This document shows, piece by piece, positions 10,966 to 31,929 of a stretch of 64,000 bases of DNA (its first letter is position 1; each line of letters opens with the position of its first letter). The stretch comes from Rhinopithecus roxellana (lineage: Eukaryota; Chordata; Mammalia; Primates; Cercopithecidae), in assembly GCF_007565055.1 (NCBI RefSeq), contig NC_044563.1, positions 98,417,489 through 98,481,488 on the forward strand, in the 5' to 3' direction. Both the position numbers and the translations under genes were made by a program. The notes under the pieces were generated by a model, which made no database searches, had not been told where the DNA came from, and saw only the letters and a list, made by a program, of their open reading frames with translations.

Positions 10966-11561
10966 GTTGTCGCTTTTTCCAGCTGGAAACCTCTGTGGCT
11001 GGTGGCACCCAGCATGCTGCACTCAGCTCATGCTACCGGCCTCAATCTCACTCCTGCCAAGGGTGAGCCAGGTGTGGAGTTGCAAGGGGTGTGTGAACGG
11101 TCACTGGATCTGGCCACTGAACACAGCCAGGCCTGCCAGCTAAGGCAGGGCAGGCAGCTCCTGGCACCGGCACAGTCACCAGCTCTGTGTGAGGCTGCAG
11201 CGGGACCAGACGTAATGTAAGTGGCATGCACTGTGGGCACTGGGAACATGGTGGTGCCCACAAGCTTGGAGATGCCAGGAATGCCAGAGCCCCAAAGAGG
11301 GTATCACAGCCCTGGCTCAGGGAGCTCCTAGGTCTGGGCTGCCAGAAAGACTGCAGCTCTTCTCTCCTTTTTGTCGCCCACAATGTGGTAAGCAGGGACA
11401 TGTTTCAGCCCTGTTTGTGTTACAGCTCTTTCAGTAAGGCCATTCAGTGAGCCCTGAGTTCTTGTTCTATGTCCAGGAAGAAAGAGGTACATGGACAACT
11501 GGAGGGTGAGCAAGACAGAGAGAAGCATCACTGAGACAGAACAGCTCAGAGGAAAGTCAAA

Positions 11562-11760
11562 GTGGGTAGCTCTTTTCTGCAGGCAGGTTATCCTGATGAG
11601 TGTATAACTCTTAGCCAAGAGGAGACCCATAGTGGGTAGCTCCTTCTGCAGACAGGTTGTCCTGATGAATGTCCAGCTCTCCACATAGAGGAGACCTGTA
11701 GCAGGTAGCTCCTTCCCGCAGCTGGTAGTCCTGATGTCTCTGTGAGTCTGACTGAGTCTG
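11562..11760 (-). repeat. ~70-bp tandem repeat inside the LTR, about 2.6 copies
   Basis: Copies start at 11562 and 11632 ('gtgggtagctc') and at 11701 ('gcaggtagctcc'), giving periods of 70 and 69 bp. Each holds a 'gcag.caggtt.tcctgatga' segment and the first two an 'agaggagacc' segment; the third is cut short after 'tcctgatgtctctgtgag'. They lie just downstream of the TATA-like motif on the minus strand. Confidence 0.8.
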
Positions 11761-11763
11761 GGG

Positions 11764-11803
11764 TTTTTATGAGCTCCTAAGGGAAAAAGTGTGTGCTGAT
11801 TGG
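11764..11803 (-). promoter_or_regulatory. LTR core promoter motifs (CCAAT and TATA-like)
   Basis: On the minus strand 'gaccaatcagc' is followed about 30 bp later by 'cataaaaaccccag'. The order and spacing fit a retroviral U3 core promoter. Whether it is active in this genome cannot be told from sequence. Confidence 0.45.
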
Positions 11804-12545
11804 TCCATGGGTGGCCATAGGCAGACCTGGAAAAACAACCATTGATTAGCCAAATGGTCATCAATGAAGTCCTCACTCCAGGCCAGGGACTTCACCCAGA
11901 ACTGGCAGCCCAGTCCTCAGGCTTCACGTTGTTTTTGTTTTGAAGGCAGGGTTTCACTGAGGACCCTCCCCTTGCCTTCTAGGAACCTGTCTGCCTCCTG
12001 CCATCAACACACCATCCATGGTGCCAAGGTTGTTCACGCTGAGAGGTGCCTGCAGGCCCAGACCAAGACAACCCACGCAACCCCTGGCCTCTCTACTGTG
12101 CTTTGTGGTGCCCAAAGTTTGTAGAGGGACAAGGTGGTGGGGCGGGGGTAGACGGCTGGTATATCAGCACCACGCCAAATGTGTGCATACTCCCCATTTC
12201 CGACAGTGCACAGGCCCAGCCACAACTTTGCTGTGCACAGGGGCAGGTGCCAGGAGCAGAGAGAGGACAGAGAGTGGGAGCAGGCACTTAGGAGCTTTCA
12301 AGGGCAGGGGTTGCTTCCTGGGCCCCTGAGAGTGCAGGGATGCCCATGTCTGGAGCCATGGCTGGGTGGCTGCAACTGCAACCCGGGAGTGCGGAGCTCC
12401 TGCCAACTCAGTAGGGGGCAGGGTTTCCACCTGTTCCCCCACCTCTGCCAGATCCATGGGGCACATAGCCCTGGCCGCTCCTCCACCGCTGCAGCCAGTG
12501 TCTTCACAGCACTGCTCCAGGACAGGTCACTGCTGCTATGAAAAC

Positions 12546-14107
12546 CAGGTTAGAGATGGAATTGACAAGAAAATTTGGTTATTTATGTGGCGATACAAAA
12601 ATTTAAACATCATTATAATTACTACTGATAACATATACTAAGAAATATCAGAATCACAGGAACCTCATACAGTTTTGCAGCACATATTAATCTCACATTT
12701 ATACAAATATAATCTAAAAGGAATTAAAAAACCATTTCATATTTGACAATGCTTTCTGTATGATTTTATTATACCAAAAAAGCTTGATTATTTCCCTTTT
12801 GGACTTCAGGGGATCTCGTATCAAAAAAATTGATGGAAGTCAAAGACTGAATTTATAATTTGATTTTTGTGAGTTTGCCCAAAGATTACAGGTTTAAAAC
12901 ATTTGATATCACAAAACAGTTATCAGATAACTGTAAATAAGTAATTCATTTATCCAAGTGATATTTCAAATATTTCCAAAAAGGCAAAAACTCTGACTCT
13001 TTCAGAAAGGAGACTCCCTTTCATAAATAGTAAGACCTAACAAAGACACCATGAGGCCAACTAAATATATTTCTCAATTCTTATAAACAAATCTATTAAC
13101 TTTTAATCATCTTGACCATAAGATATCGTTTTTATAAACCTTTTTATAATCTTTTATAATGTTTTTAATTAAAGAGTGGTTAAAGCTCCCTAGAAAACTG
13201 TTAATCTGATACAGTGACACAAATGCTGGTCTTGTATCAGTGCCTTTGATAGGCATGTTTAATTTATAGAAAAACACTGAACTCATTTTCTCTGAAAATT
13301 AGCCCTTACAATCTCCTGTGTCCACATCTTCCATATTAGTCCTGGGCCTGAAGGATTTGAATAGTTCTAATTTGTGGCCTTGTATCTCATGAATGCAGAT
13401 TATTTTGATTGTCATATTCTCCCAGGTCTGAAGATCAGGCTACTGTAAGTGTATATGATTTAGCAGGAGTTAGTGTCCTTTTCAGATTCAGGAATCAAAG
13501 CCCTGCAACTTAACAGTACAGGGACTTTAAAAGCAATACAGAAAATTACATGGATATAATAATCTTATTTTTTTAAATCTCAATTTTACTAAGAAAATCA
13601 GAAACTTAATAACAATGACATAGAAATTATTTCGATAAAATATAAAATCTGTTTCTTAGGCCACTTACTGAAAGGCAGAAAAACAAAAACAAAAACTTGC
13701 TTCAGTGAGATTGCTTTCCTCTCTAAGGGCTCCATTTAGATAACCTGCAAGTCAAAACTACTGGAAAGAGTACATGAATTATTTAATTAGACATAGGAAG
13801 AGTGTGTCTTGAATCGTAAGTGAAGGTTTTCAGTTTCATAGAACAATTTAGATATATTAAGAAAAGCCAAGAGTACAGAATGTTCTATCAGAAGAAAACA
13901 TTTTCTTTAGATCTTTAAGATAAAATAGTTTTCGCAGTAGGCCAACACAACAATTAGAACCTGAGGGGAAAAAAAAAGTTACAAGGCTGATGAAAAACGC
14001 GAAGGAAATTGTTATTATCACAGGCCTTCTCAAAGGGGAGAGAAAGCTGAAAAACAGAAAGACATAATAGAAGTTAAATTTGTTGATTGAAAGTTAAAAT
14101 TTCTTGT
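12546..14107. other. A+T-rich non-coding stretch, possibly ERV-internal
   Basis: No Alu and no gene. It lies between two ERV-type LTRs on the same strand and ends at a recent Alu. It could be non-coding internal sequence of the element whose LTR is at 17482-18351, but I see no gag, pol or env signature and no long open frame. Confidence 0.35.
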
Positions 14108-14884
<777 letters not shown>

Positions 14885-15190
14885 AGCTGAGCACAGTGGC
14901 TCACGCTTTTAATCTCAGCACTTTGAGGGGCCAAGGTGGGTGGATCACTTGAACTCAGAAGTTCAAGAGCCAGCCTGGGCAATATAGTGAAATCTCATCT
15001 TTACAAAAATGTACAAAAATTAGCTGGGCTTGGTGTATGTCCCTGTAGTCCCACCTATTTGGGAGGTTAAGGTGGGAAGATTTCTTGAACTTGAGAGGTG
15101 GAGGCTGTGGTAGCCAAGATTGTGTCACTGCACTCCAGCCTGGACAACAAAATGAGACCCTGTCTCAAAAAAAAAACAAAGAAAAAAAAA
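14885..15190 (+). mobile_element. Alu element (older, J-like)
   Basis: Starts 'gctgagcacagtggctcacg', with both arms present and many differences from young Alus ('ttttaatctcagcactttga', 'gtgtatgtccctgtagtccc'). It ends in an A-rich tail broken by c and g. Confidence 0.88.
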
Positions 15191-18351
<3,161 letters not shown>

Positions 18352-21300
18352 TTACGAGATATAAATTGAGGATGTACGATTTGGGATTTGATTTTGTTTC
18401 CAGATACCATCAACTGCGCAGATACAGAAAAAAGTAACTATGTAGAAGATTTAACCAGAGTTGGGACTTTTTCTTTCTTTTCTTTTCTTTTGCTTTTTTT
18501 TTTTTTTTTCTTTTTGAAGGGAGAATGGAGTAATATATTGAGAGTATGTCAGGAAGTGTTTATACAAAGAGTATATATCTCTGTTGGGTGAGGGAAAGAG
18601 TGAGAGCAGTTCAGGGCAGGGGAGAGCGAAAAGCTGTTAGGGCCTATATAGTAGAAATCTTTGCTGGAATGAAGGTATTAGAATGAGTGAGCCAGAAAAT
18701 AGAAGATGAAATTGGAGAGATGTGTCTCTAAAATTGCTGTAATGAAAGAGGTTAGGTTGTGAGTAATACTTTGATGCTATATATAATATGGAATGACTGG
18801 CGTTAAGTATTGATGGGTAGCTGAATTATTAGAGTAAAGACAGTAATGGAACTGAGTTGCAAGGGTACTAGAATGTTCACCACATTGACACCGATACCAC
18901 CAAGAATGTACACACTGTGAGAAGGAGGAGGCAGTAGCTAGATGGTACATGTTGAAAGAATGAGTGTTGTGACTCCATGAGTATACTTGATTACCAGGAA
19001 AAAAAAAAAAAAATGTTAGTGGACTGTGTAGATTGATGGCCTAACCTTCAAAGCTGGAACTTTTCAGAGGATGGAAATCTGAAATTGTGAAAGCAGATAA
19101 GGAATAAAGAGGATGTTTACCTCACTTCCCAGTCCAGTGCTCTGAATTGTGCTGTAGAGGAAACATGACTGCTTGAGAGTACAGCAGAGAAAGGAAGGTC
19201 CTCTGGAAAGAACTCAATCTTGTTTAGAAGAAGGAAGGTTTAGAAAAGATGTTGAAAATATAAGTAATTTTGCTACTGACTGACTGATTTCAGAGAGAAC
19301 AGAGAAAAAACTAAAATCATATTTTCCTTGTAGTTTATCTGGTAAAATAGAAAATATGTGTGTGTATGTTGTATGTGTGTGTCTTTGTGTGTGTGTGTGT
19401 CTATGTTATAGTTAAAATTTTAATTAGGTTTTATTTTTATTATAAGCATATCAGTTAATGTAAATCAAAATTTGTTCACATTTCTAGTAAGGTGCCTAGC
19501 GTTAAAGATGTTTATTATTTTCTTTTAATTCGTGAAAGATATCCTTGTGTTTATTGCTAATCTTCTTTGACAGGTATTCAGTTAAAGTATTGCTGAATTC
19601 ATCAAGCTTAATCTTTGACTTTCAATGAATACCATTACTAAACAGAGTGATTCAATAATATTCAAGACATTGAGAAGACACTTTTCTAACTTGTACAATT
19701 TTTAAGATCAGAAACAGTGTGCAGTCAATTCAATTAGTTCAGGAGAGTTGATGATGCTAAAAGATGTTATTTATTAAATGCAAATCTCTTGAAATAGTTT
19801 TTTCAAGAGGGAATCAAAAGTTAAACAGGGAGTATAAATCCCCCTACATTTGATGACACAGGAATGCAGCGGCTTTCCTAGTCACCTAAGGCAGGTGGTG
19901 CTTTACTGTGTTTTACAGGGCTAAAAGAAATGAAAATTTTTCTTTGAGAAAGCAGAAAAGCAGATCAGAAAAAGACTTGTGAGAAGATACAGTTGTTATT
20001 ACTATTGTTTCTTATATATTCAGGGACACTGTGCTCAGTGCCATATCTACAATGAAGATCACAGTTCCAGGCCCCAATACATATGATCTTAGGCCAAAAC
20101 ACAGGAGGTTTAATTTGTTTTATTGTTTAATTACTTCATTAAAGAAAGAAACAAGATTAAGAGTATGTGGTATATTATTTGGCACTACAGCCTTGATTTC
20201 CTCTTCAATACTGGGGAAAAAATATATTTTGATGCAATTTCAATGCCATGCAGCATGTTTCTGGAGAAACAGTAGATAATATACATTCTTTTGGAAATAT
20301 TTTGCCATCTCTAAAACGATGTAGGAAAACTAGCAATATTCCATGCTTGAGTTAGCATAGAAAATCTACTGACTTGAGATTTGGAGGTTTTGTTTTATGA
20401 AACAAAATACAACATTATATTACATATTGTCGGTAAAGCTAAATCATTTAAATAATTTCCCCTAGTTCCATGCAACAGCAAGTAAGATGCATAGCTTTTA
20501 ATTTTCTTTGCTATGCCCAGAAGTCTTTACCATAATCCAATTTTCTCACAACTTTTGAAGTCTGTGTTAAGCAATAACATAAGGCAAGTTTATTCCAACA
20601 TAAGACACAGCCTCTCAAATCAGAGCCATTTTAAATAATTATTACCAATAGGAACTTTTGAAATCTACTGATAGTAGCTGAAGAGATGAAGTGATTTGTC
20701 TTTAACGGATGTGTTTCTTTTAAATTATTCATTTTCAGAAGCATATTTCTGTATAACAGGTGCCCAAAAATTGCTGTGGAAATATGAATATATTTAGAAG
20801 ACTCCTAGTTATGCTAGGCATGTTGTTTTGACAGTTCAAGAGAAATTTCTGAATTAAAATGAACATCATACTTCTCAATTTCTCAGAAAAGGTAGTAATC
20901 AAGAGTACTTGGTACATATGATTTAAGATTTAATCTTACATCCAATTTTAGGATCAAATTTTGTTAATAGATTTCTTAGCAAAGAATATAATCATCAACC
21001 AGTTAGACAAAACACTTGAAGGTGATGTGACTTAAGTCTAGATAAATGTATTGATATATAATTCTAGTATCAATCTTTTAGTATTAATGTCATCTTTTAA
21101 AGTGTGAAATAATGCTCCTGAAATGTAATATCACAACATGATATTGGGAGGACAAATATATTCTTCTTTTCATTATATAAATGCAATTTGACAATTCTCC
21201 TGCCAAAATGTCATCTTTTTGTAGATGAGAAGTAAAGTTTTCAAGACATCATACTTATGCCACCTTAAGAAACAAAGTCCAAATCTTAGTCAATATTTTT

Positions 21301-22164
21301 TAAAAACAGCTTATTTCTTGCTCAAGAATGTTCTGCTGCTGTCCAGGTGACATATCAGCTGTTGTCCATGAGGTGGTGATTCAGGGATTAAGCCTTCTGG
21401 AGTTTGTCGGCCTTGCTATCTCCACAGGTGTTCTACACACCCGCAGGGACAGAGAGAGCTCACACTGAAACTCACACCTATTCCCTCTCTGCTGTAGACA
21501 GACATGACACACCTCTTCAGTTTGTAATACTCTAACCACATCTGGTCACATGCATCTGCTTAACAGCAAATGGCGCTTGAAGTGTAGGTGAAAGTAGGAA
21601 ATATTTGGTGAGCATTACTTACTCTGCCAAAGAGGGATACACTAAGTCTCAGATAGGCCCAAATAACTTGTTTATAGTGTGCAACTAAAAATATGCAGCA
21701 CTTGACATTGGAACTAGTTCTATCTATAACCAAACCTACACTATTTCTGGCATATTGATCTACCATCGTTTATTGGAGCATAGTATACATAGAGAAGCTT
21801 CAATTAGGTTGTCATTTATTTTCATATTTGTGGCATGGCCATATAGGCCGTAAAATTATATATGAGGAAGTATATGGGGAAGATGGTAACAAATTGTAGT
21901 TCTGGGTCTGTAACAGATATATTCAGAATTACAGTGCAAGGTTTTATAATTATTTTAAAAAGGTTGTATTCAACTTTGAAATGAGTCATAATTTTATCAA
22001 ATTTTCATAGACATTTCAAGGTTGAAATGTTCTCTAAGTTCACATAGTACTACTAATGCATGATCTCATATTACAACGCTACCAAAGATCTTAATGTTCT
22101 AAAGGAGTAAAAGCAGATCATGATCATTTGGAGTGAGAGACACCTAATTTGAAATCCAGTGGAC
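18352..22164. other. Non-coding desert segment
   Basis: No gene recognised. It contains a T/C-rich low-complexity run (about 18467-18520), a 'tgtgtg' tract (about 19357-19403), and a segment at about 21310-21600 that resembles an old interspersed repeat ('ctaaccacatctggtcacat'), which I cannot assign. Remaining open frames are short and featureless. Confidence 0.5.
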
Positions 22165-22440
22165 TGTAGTGGTGGCAGTGATGTCAATTACAACATATTG
22201 AGCGCTGTCCTGGGCACTATGATTAGCACACTACAATTATTATTTTAATGACTCCTATAGAGAATCCTATGAGATATAATTTCTTAGGGTGCCACTATAA
22301 TTATCTCCATTTCACATATGAATAAATGGAGCATCAGAGAGATTAAATCATTTATGCTGAGATCCACAATGAGACTGTTGTGTATCATGTTATCATCTCT
22401 AACTCTGCTTTATTGTCCTAACCACTACATGGCTTCCTTA
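22165..22440 (+). mobile_element. MIR SINE remnant
   Basis: Shows the MIR order in forward orientation: 'attgagcgctgtcctgggcac', 'agaatcctatgagatataat', 'ttatctccatttcacatatg', then a diverged 'gagagattaaatcatttatg' and a 3' 'ctctaactctgctttattgt'. Confidence 0.7.
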
Positions 22441-23526
22441 CATTTTTCACAGCACACTTTTGAATCTTATTCACTTTATATTTGCTTAGGATGTTCTGTA
22501 TAAGGTACAGTTTCCCAATCTAGTATCTATTCTTTCATAGTAATGGTGTTCATCTCAAGATCGTGTTTATCACTGATGAACATCATCTTGTTAGATTTAG
22601 TTCATCCGATATGTGAATCCAAAAAACTTTACTATCACCTCCAGGTTACTTCTGACAATATGCCGCTCTCGTATCTAATGAGGACAATAATGTTACTTTT
22701 ACAAAAATTCAACATTTTATTATCTTCTCACAATAATTTTCATAGCAGTTCCTCTGACGTCTACACTCTTTTCCTTGCCATTTAACTAATCATTCTTTCT
22801 TGTTGGTAAGATCTCCTTCATACACTCAACATCGAGATATTTGAGTACCTGAAAGCTTCATCCTGGTTCCCTTTCATCTTTATTTATAACCTCTCCCTAA
22901 AAGGTTTTCTCTACCTTCATGATGTTAATTCTGTTGATAAGCTGAACACTTCCAGATTGCATCTTTAGCACTGGTCTGTTCATGTAACTCCAACTGTCTA
23001 TGTCCAGCTTCTTACTCAGCCTAATAGGCATCTCACATATAAATGTTCAAAAGTGAACCCTGATTTTCACCTCCAAAGTTTCACTAAATCTCAAAGTAAA
23101 GAATTGAAAATGAAATTTGTAAAATGTTATGTAGGCCCAGAGACCTAGTACTTTACATGGCAAAGAGTGGTTGCTTAAACCATGCCAGATGTATTTAGAT
23201 CTTCAATTTTAAAAATATGTGATGTTATGTTAAAGTCACACAATTAGGAGTGGCTACTGGTATGAGAGTTAAAAGTGGGTTTGCTGCTTTATGTTTCTAA
23301 GATGCTCCTTTCTTTATATAATTATCTATAATTGACTTCATACATTGTTATTCTTAATAATATATATTTTATGATAAAGTTAATTGTAGAGACTAAGAAA
23401 GTCTGATTAAAGTATATAAAATCAATTTTAAGGTCAATAGCAGAAAACATTTAAACAGTATTTCTCATTGTATATATCTTTTTCGTTTTTAAGGTGGTCA
23501 TAAAATATATTAAAAGTGATTGATTC
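22441..23526. other. Non-coding; probable old LINE fragment about 22560-23090
   Basis: The part around 22960-23090 ('cttactcagcctaataggca', 'tctcacatataaatgttcaa') resembles an old mammalian LINE 3' segment, probably L2. It is heavily decayed. No gene seen. Confidence 0.35.
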
Positions 23527-23826
<300 letters not shown>

Positions 23827-23924
23827 TAATAATTTGAAAAGGTAAAAACTCTACAGAAAATAAAACTTCCCAAATTTTCACCACCATAGAGCAATCACTA
23901 TTACAATGCTAATGTATTTTCCAT

Positions 23925-24185
23925 TTATTAAAAATATATATTATATTTAAATATAATGCTAATATATAATTATATATTATACAATGCTAATATAATATAT
24001 TAAATACAGTGTCTAATGTATTTTCCATATATTAAAAATACATATTATATATTTTAATATTAAATATATATAAATATATAATACATATAATATATAATAT
24101 TAAAAATATATACTATACTTCCATATATTAAAAATATGTGAAAATATATTTTTCCATATACTAAAAATATATGAAAATATATAGA
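23925..24185. repeat. A+T-rich minisatellite-like region
   Basis: Nearly pure A/T with recurrent modules: 'ttttccat.tattaaaaatat' occurs near 23927, 24020, 24117 and 24151, and 'aatgctaatatata' types near 23954 and 23986. This suggests local tandem duplication of a 30-90 bp unit followed by decay. Confidence 0.65.
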
Positions 24186-24763
24186 TGAGATTCTGTTCCA
24201 TGTATAATTTGGTATTCTGTCTTTGTCAGTTAGTATAAGAATGTTTATATATCATTAGATGCTTGTAAACCATCATTTTTTGCACAACATTTAACACATG
24301 AGTAAAGGCTTATTCATGCTAGAAGTTTAATAATGAAATATGAATTATTGTAGATTCTCTAAGAGTACCTCACTTCACAAATTCTGATTGATTCAATAAA
24401 TACTTAATACAGCATGATGAAAACTCCACATCATAATTTATTACATGCTTATTTCGGGAATCTTTTTTTAAAATCAAGATTTTTGAATAGTAAATTAGAA
24501 CATTTATTGATGATCACTATAGGTCTGAGTCTACTATGAGGAAGTATTCATCTTATCTCTATTTTACCAGCAAGAATGCTCAAGTGATGAGTATGTGTCA
24601 CATATTTCATGTCTTATAGCCCGTAATTGTTGGACAAGAATTGAAACCTGGTAGTCAGACTTCACAAACTGCTCTCTCACACTATTTTAGGTCACCTAAA
24701 AATACCTTTCTGCCTTCTTTATTTTCCTTCATATTCTTGTTTTCTCCTATCTCTTTCTCTCTT

Positions 24764-24776
24764 CATATCTCTCTCT

Positions 24777-24811
<35 letters not shown>
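24764..24811. repeat. (CT)n-(CA)n microsatellite
   Basis: 'ctctctctctcg' runs directly into about 15 uninterrupted CA units. Confidence 0.95.
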
Positions 24812-24813
<2 letters not shown>

Positions 24814-25534
24814 CTTTTTCTAATTCATGTCATTTAATTTATAAATATATTATACATTAGCATGTTTTAAAAACATAAAAATTATCTAAAGAGGGCACTG
24901 TATACAGTGATGTGTTTTCCTCCAAAGTCCTAATTTTTCATTCATTGAGGTCCCCACTCATGTCACAGTTAACTACTCAGTAACTTTTGTGCATCAATCC
25001 AGAGAGTTTTTATACATATGTAAGTTCATAAAAATACATTTATACCTCTGGCACTTTTTTCCAGCAAATCAGCATTACACATTAATGGCCTGCTTCAGGA
25101 CCGAGTTTAACTCTCAGCACTTACACACAAAGTCAAAATACAGTGTGCAAGGCTTTGATGATGTTGTGAAGCTATAAGAACGGGTGATATGTAGTGAACA
25201 AAATAAACAATAAAATTACACATAAGTTAAATAATTTCTGATTTAATGAACTCTCTGGATAAAAATAGAAGGAAAATGGGATATAAAGTAATACGTGCAG
25301 TTTGTCTTTTCAACACAGCGACCTAAATAATGAGGATTACACATATAAACACGTGTATAAGGAATGCCCATGGGAGAGAAGTAAGCTTATACTAAAAGGC
25401 TAAAGGCCAAAGGCAAAAACAAATTATATGTAATCAAGGAACTTAATGTCCAGTATGGCTATAGCACAGACAGTTGGAAGAGAACAGAGGAATCAGGAGG
25501 CATGTTAATGAGCCAGTACATGTAAATGTGTAGA

Positions 25535-25536
<2 letters not shown>

Positions 25537-25579
<43 letters not shown>
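25537..25579. repeat. (TG)n microsatellite
   Basis: About 21 uninterrupted TG units. Confidence 0.95.
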
Positions 25580-25581
<2 letters not shown>

Positions 25582-25685
25582 TTAAGATTTTAGAGAGGAA
25601 ATATGCACTGTGAATCTAAAAAAAAAAAACTTTAAAAATAAACTTGTACACAAATGGGATAAATACTTAGCATTTAGACATACAT

Positions 25686-27669
<1,984 letters not shown>

Positions 27670-27809
27670 AAATTATTATTATTATTATTATTTAGAGATG
27701 AGGGTCTTGCTGTGTTGTCCAGGTGGTCTGAAACCCCTAGTCTCAAGGAGTCCTGCCACTCCTGCCTCCCAAGTAGCTGTGATTACAGGTGTGAGCTACC
27801 CAACCTGGA
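27670..27809 (-). mobile_element. Alu left-monomer fossil (FLAM-like), reverse
   Basis: An (ATT)n tract is followed by 'tagagatgagggtcttgctg' and one Alu arm ending 'ggtgtgagctacccaacctgg'. The second arm is missing and divergence is high, as in free left monomers. Confidence 0.75.
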
Positions 27810-28629
27810 AATACTTTGTATTTGATATTCTAAGGTTGAAGTTGTGTGAGCCTTGCATTTTCTCTTTAGCAATCAATTAACAAATGGTGCCTTAACTCTC
27901 TCTAAAGGGTGTCAAAATATTGAGAATAATTTCTGATTAGTATAATATTTAGTCTAGCTATCTCATCTTAACCTCTTTCAAACAATTACATATGGGATTC
28001 CCTTTTGTATTGCTTTAAATCTTAACTTTATACAAACAATAAAATAATCTTGAACATGCAAATTATCCTCTGTCCTAATTTTTGTCTAGATCTTTCCTAG
28101 AACTTTCTAACATATATTAGAAACACCCCCACATTAATATACTAGCATTTAAAACTGTCTCAGCCCCTTTCACTGAACACGTGAATAATGTTTTGGCATA
28201 GCCTGTATTTCCTCCAATGTAAAACTGCAGAATTCTCAGTTCTTGTTTAAGGGCAGCCTCAAACTAGCATCTCCTTCTTACTTTTTTCATTGATTACTGG
28301 ATTCAGTTCCACTAAAGTAACTTAGGAGAGGTTGACTCAAAATAGGAATTGATACATTCAGATTGCTTCCTCAAAACTTAAAATTGTAAAATTAGGCGTA
28401 AATTAAGCATGTGGATGTTAAGAGTCTTGGCCATATTAGTAACTCTAAAACAGTTTGGTAATCTTACAGCTTGACTCGGAACTCCTGGTTTTTTTAATGC
28501 ATTGTTATGAAAAGGTTGAAATTTTCAGTAATTTTAAATATATTTTGAGATGTGACTTCATGTGTTTCCATCAGTGTCCAGTCCATCTGGACTATTGGAT
28601 TGAGATCTGGGGTTCTCTGCTTCCCTATC
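27810..28629. other. Non-coding, nothing recognised
   Basis: No gene or clearly named repeat. Base composition is like the surrounding desert. Confidence 0.45.
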
Positions 28630-30655
<2,026 letters not shown>

Positions 30656-30947
30656 GGTGGGTGCAGTGGCTCAAGTGTGTAATCCCAGCACTTTGGGAGG
30701 TGAAGGCAGATGGATCACCTGAGGTCAGGAGTTCGAGACCAGCCTGGCCAAAATGGTGAAACTCTGTCTCTACTAAAAATACAAAAATTAGCCAGGTGTG
30801 GTGGCAGGCTCCTGTAATCCCAGCTTCTCAGGAGGCTGAGGCAGGAGAATCACTTGAACCTGGGAGGCGGAGGTTGCAGTGAGCCATGATTGTGGCACTG
30901 TACTCCAGCCTGGCGGAGAAGAGCAAAAAAAAAAAAAAAAAAAAAAA
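30656..30947 (+). mobile_element. Alu element (S type), full length
   Basis: Begins 'ggtgggtgcagtggctcaag' and ends with a pure A-tail of about 24. Part of the tail-proximal 'gacagagcgagactccgtctc' segment has been lost ('tggcggagaagagc'). Confidence 0.93.
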
Positions 30948-31929
30948 CTTCCTTGGATTTGTAGAATCCTCATCCTCATGTTCTTGATTACGGTGGCTGC
31001 ATCTTATCTTAGCTTCCCTCTGCCTCTCAGATTGCTCTTAATCAGTTTCCTTTGTTGATTTCTCTTATTGGTGCATTTTAGCTATGAACATTTTTGAAGC
31101 TTTAGTGCACATTATTTTATTTCTGTGACATTTTATCTTAAGACCTCAACTTTGGAGAATGTGTTATTGATCACAAATTATAATTTAGATTCTGTCTTGT
31201 TTTCTGGGTCTGGACAAATGTTCTTAACTATCATTTATATTTTCACTTGGTTATTTCAGTATCATGTCAGTTTTAATAAATTTATCACTGATTTTATTAT
31301 GACTTTTGCCTACAAATTCTTTTCTTCCAATCTTTCTATTTCAATCAGTAAAGCTATTGGACTGCAAAAAATAAAGATATAAAGTTAACCTTGAAATAAC
31401 CTTGTTTTTATTATTATCTTTCACTTTTATATTCAGTTAGCTAATCTGGTCTGTATACTATATGAATGTGCATTTGAAAAGTGATTTATAGAAGCAAGGT
31501 TTTATCTGAATGAATACAATTTATTATGCCTGTGGTCTTCTTTACATTTATATTTCTGCCACCAAATATCTCTTTCCTATTAATTCAATAGGCTATATAC
31601 TCTTTTAGCTGACTTTCCTCCTCAAATATAGTCAATACAATTTAGACTAGTCCTCCTCGTAAAGTTGAATGGACCTCATTCTCAAACTCAATAATTTCTG
31701 GTACCCTTCCCTACTTCTTAGCCTGACTTTCAAAGATTGGTTTATTCAGAACGTCTCCCCCTATTTTTCTGGGCTTACTTGGTCTTTCTCTTGAATTTAT
31801 AAGCTTTCTCATTTTTTGAGGCTAAGGGGAAGTCTAAGACCCTTTGTCCCAAGTCCACTGTTGTTCATTGTTTCTTTTCTGGGCTGTAACAAAGGGAGAA
31901 CACTTTCTGAGCCAAACAAACATAAGCTT
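30948..31929. other. Non-coding, nothing recognised
   Basis: A+T-rich. A weak 85-codon open frame at 31125-31382 has no recognisable content. Confidence 0.45.

Larger units (their letters stand above)
10970..12545 (-). mobile_element. MER52-like ERV1 LTR (solo or truncated), reverse
   Basis: A GC-rich island of about 1.5 kb in an A+T-rich region. Read on the minus strand it has LTR promoter architecture: a CCAAT motif (ATTGG at 11799-11803), a TATA-like 'cataaaaa' (11764-11771) about 30 bp downstream, then about 70-bp tandem repeats (11562-11760), then a long GC-rich U5-like segment. Length and this layout fit the long MER52 class of ERV1 LTRs as I recall it; the family name is tentative. 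No retroviral gene is adjacent on the downstream side, where a Tigger1 remnant lies, so it is a solo or broken LTR. Open frames across it (for example 182 codons at 11328-11876 reverse) run through the tandem repeat and are not credible genes. Confidence 0.55.
24186..25685. other. Non-coding, with two dinucleotide microsatellites
   Basis: No gene or young transposon recognised. It holds a (CT)/(CA) microsatellite at about 24764-24811 and a (GT)n tract at about 25537-25579. Confidence 0.55.

Noticed and set aside
11028..11876. Open frames up to 182 codons on the reverse strand in the GC-rich block
   Set aside because: They run through LTR sequence and a 70-bp tandem repeat (period 70 and 69, so the frame shifts); no protein family recognised.
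12131..12152. G-rich run as a quadruplex
   Set aside because: Only two long G-runs plus GG pairs; too weak to claim.
11864..12641. Overlapping open frames of 60-120 codons on both strands
   Set aside because: Open frames in nearly all six frames are expected in GC-rich non-coding DNA; no domain or splice-supported exon was recognised.
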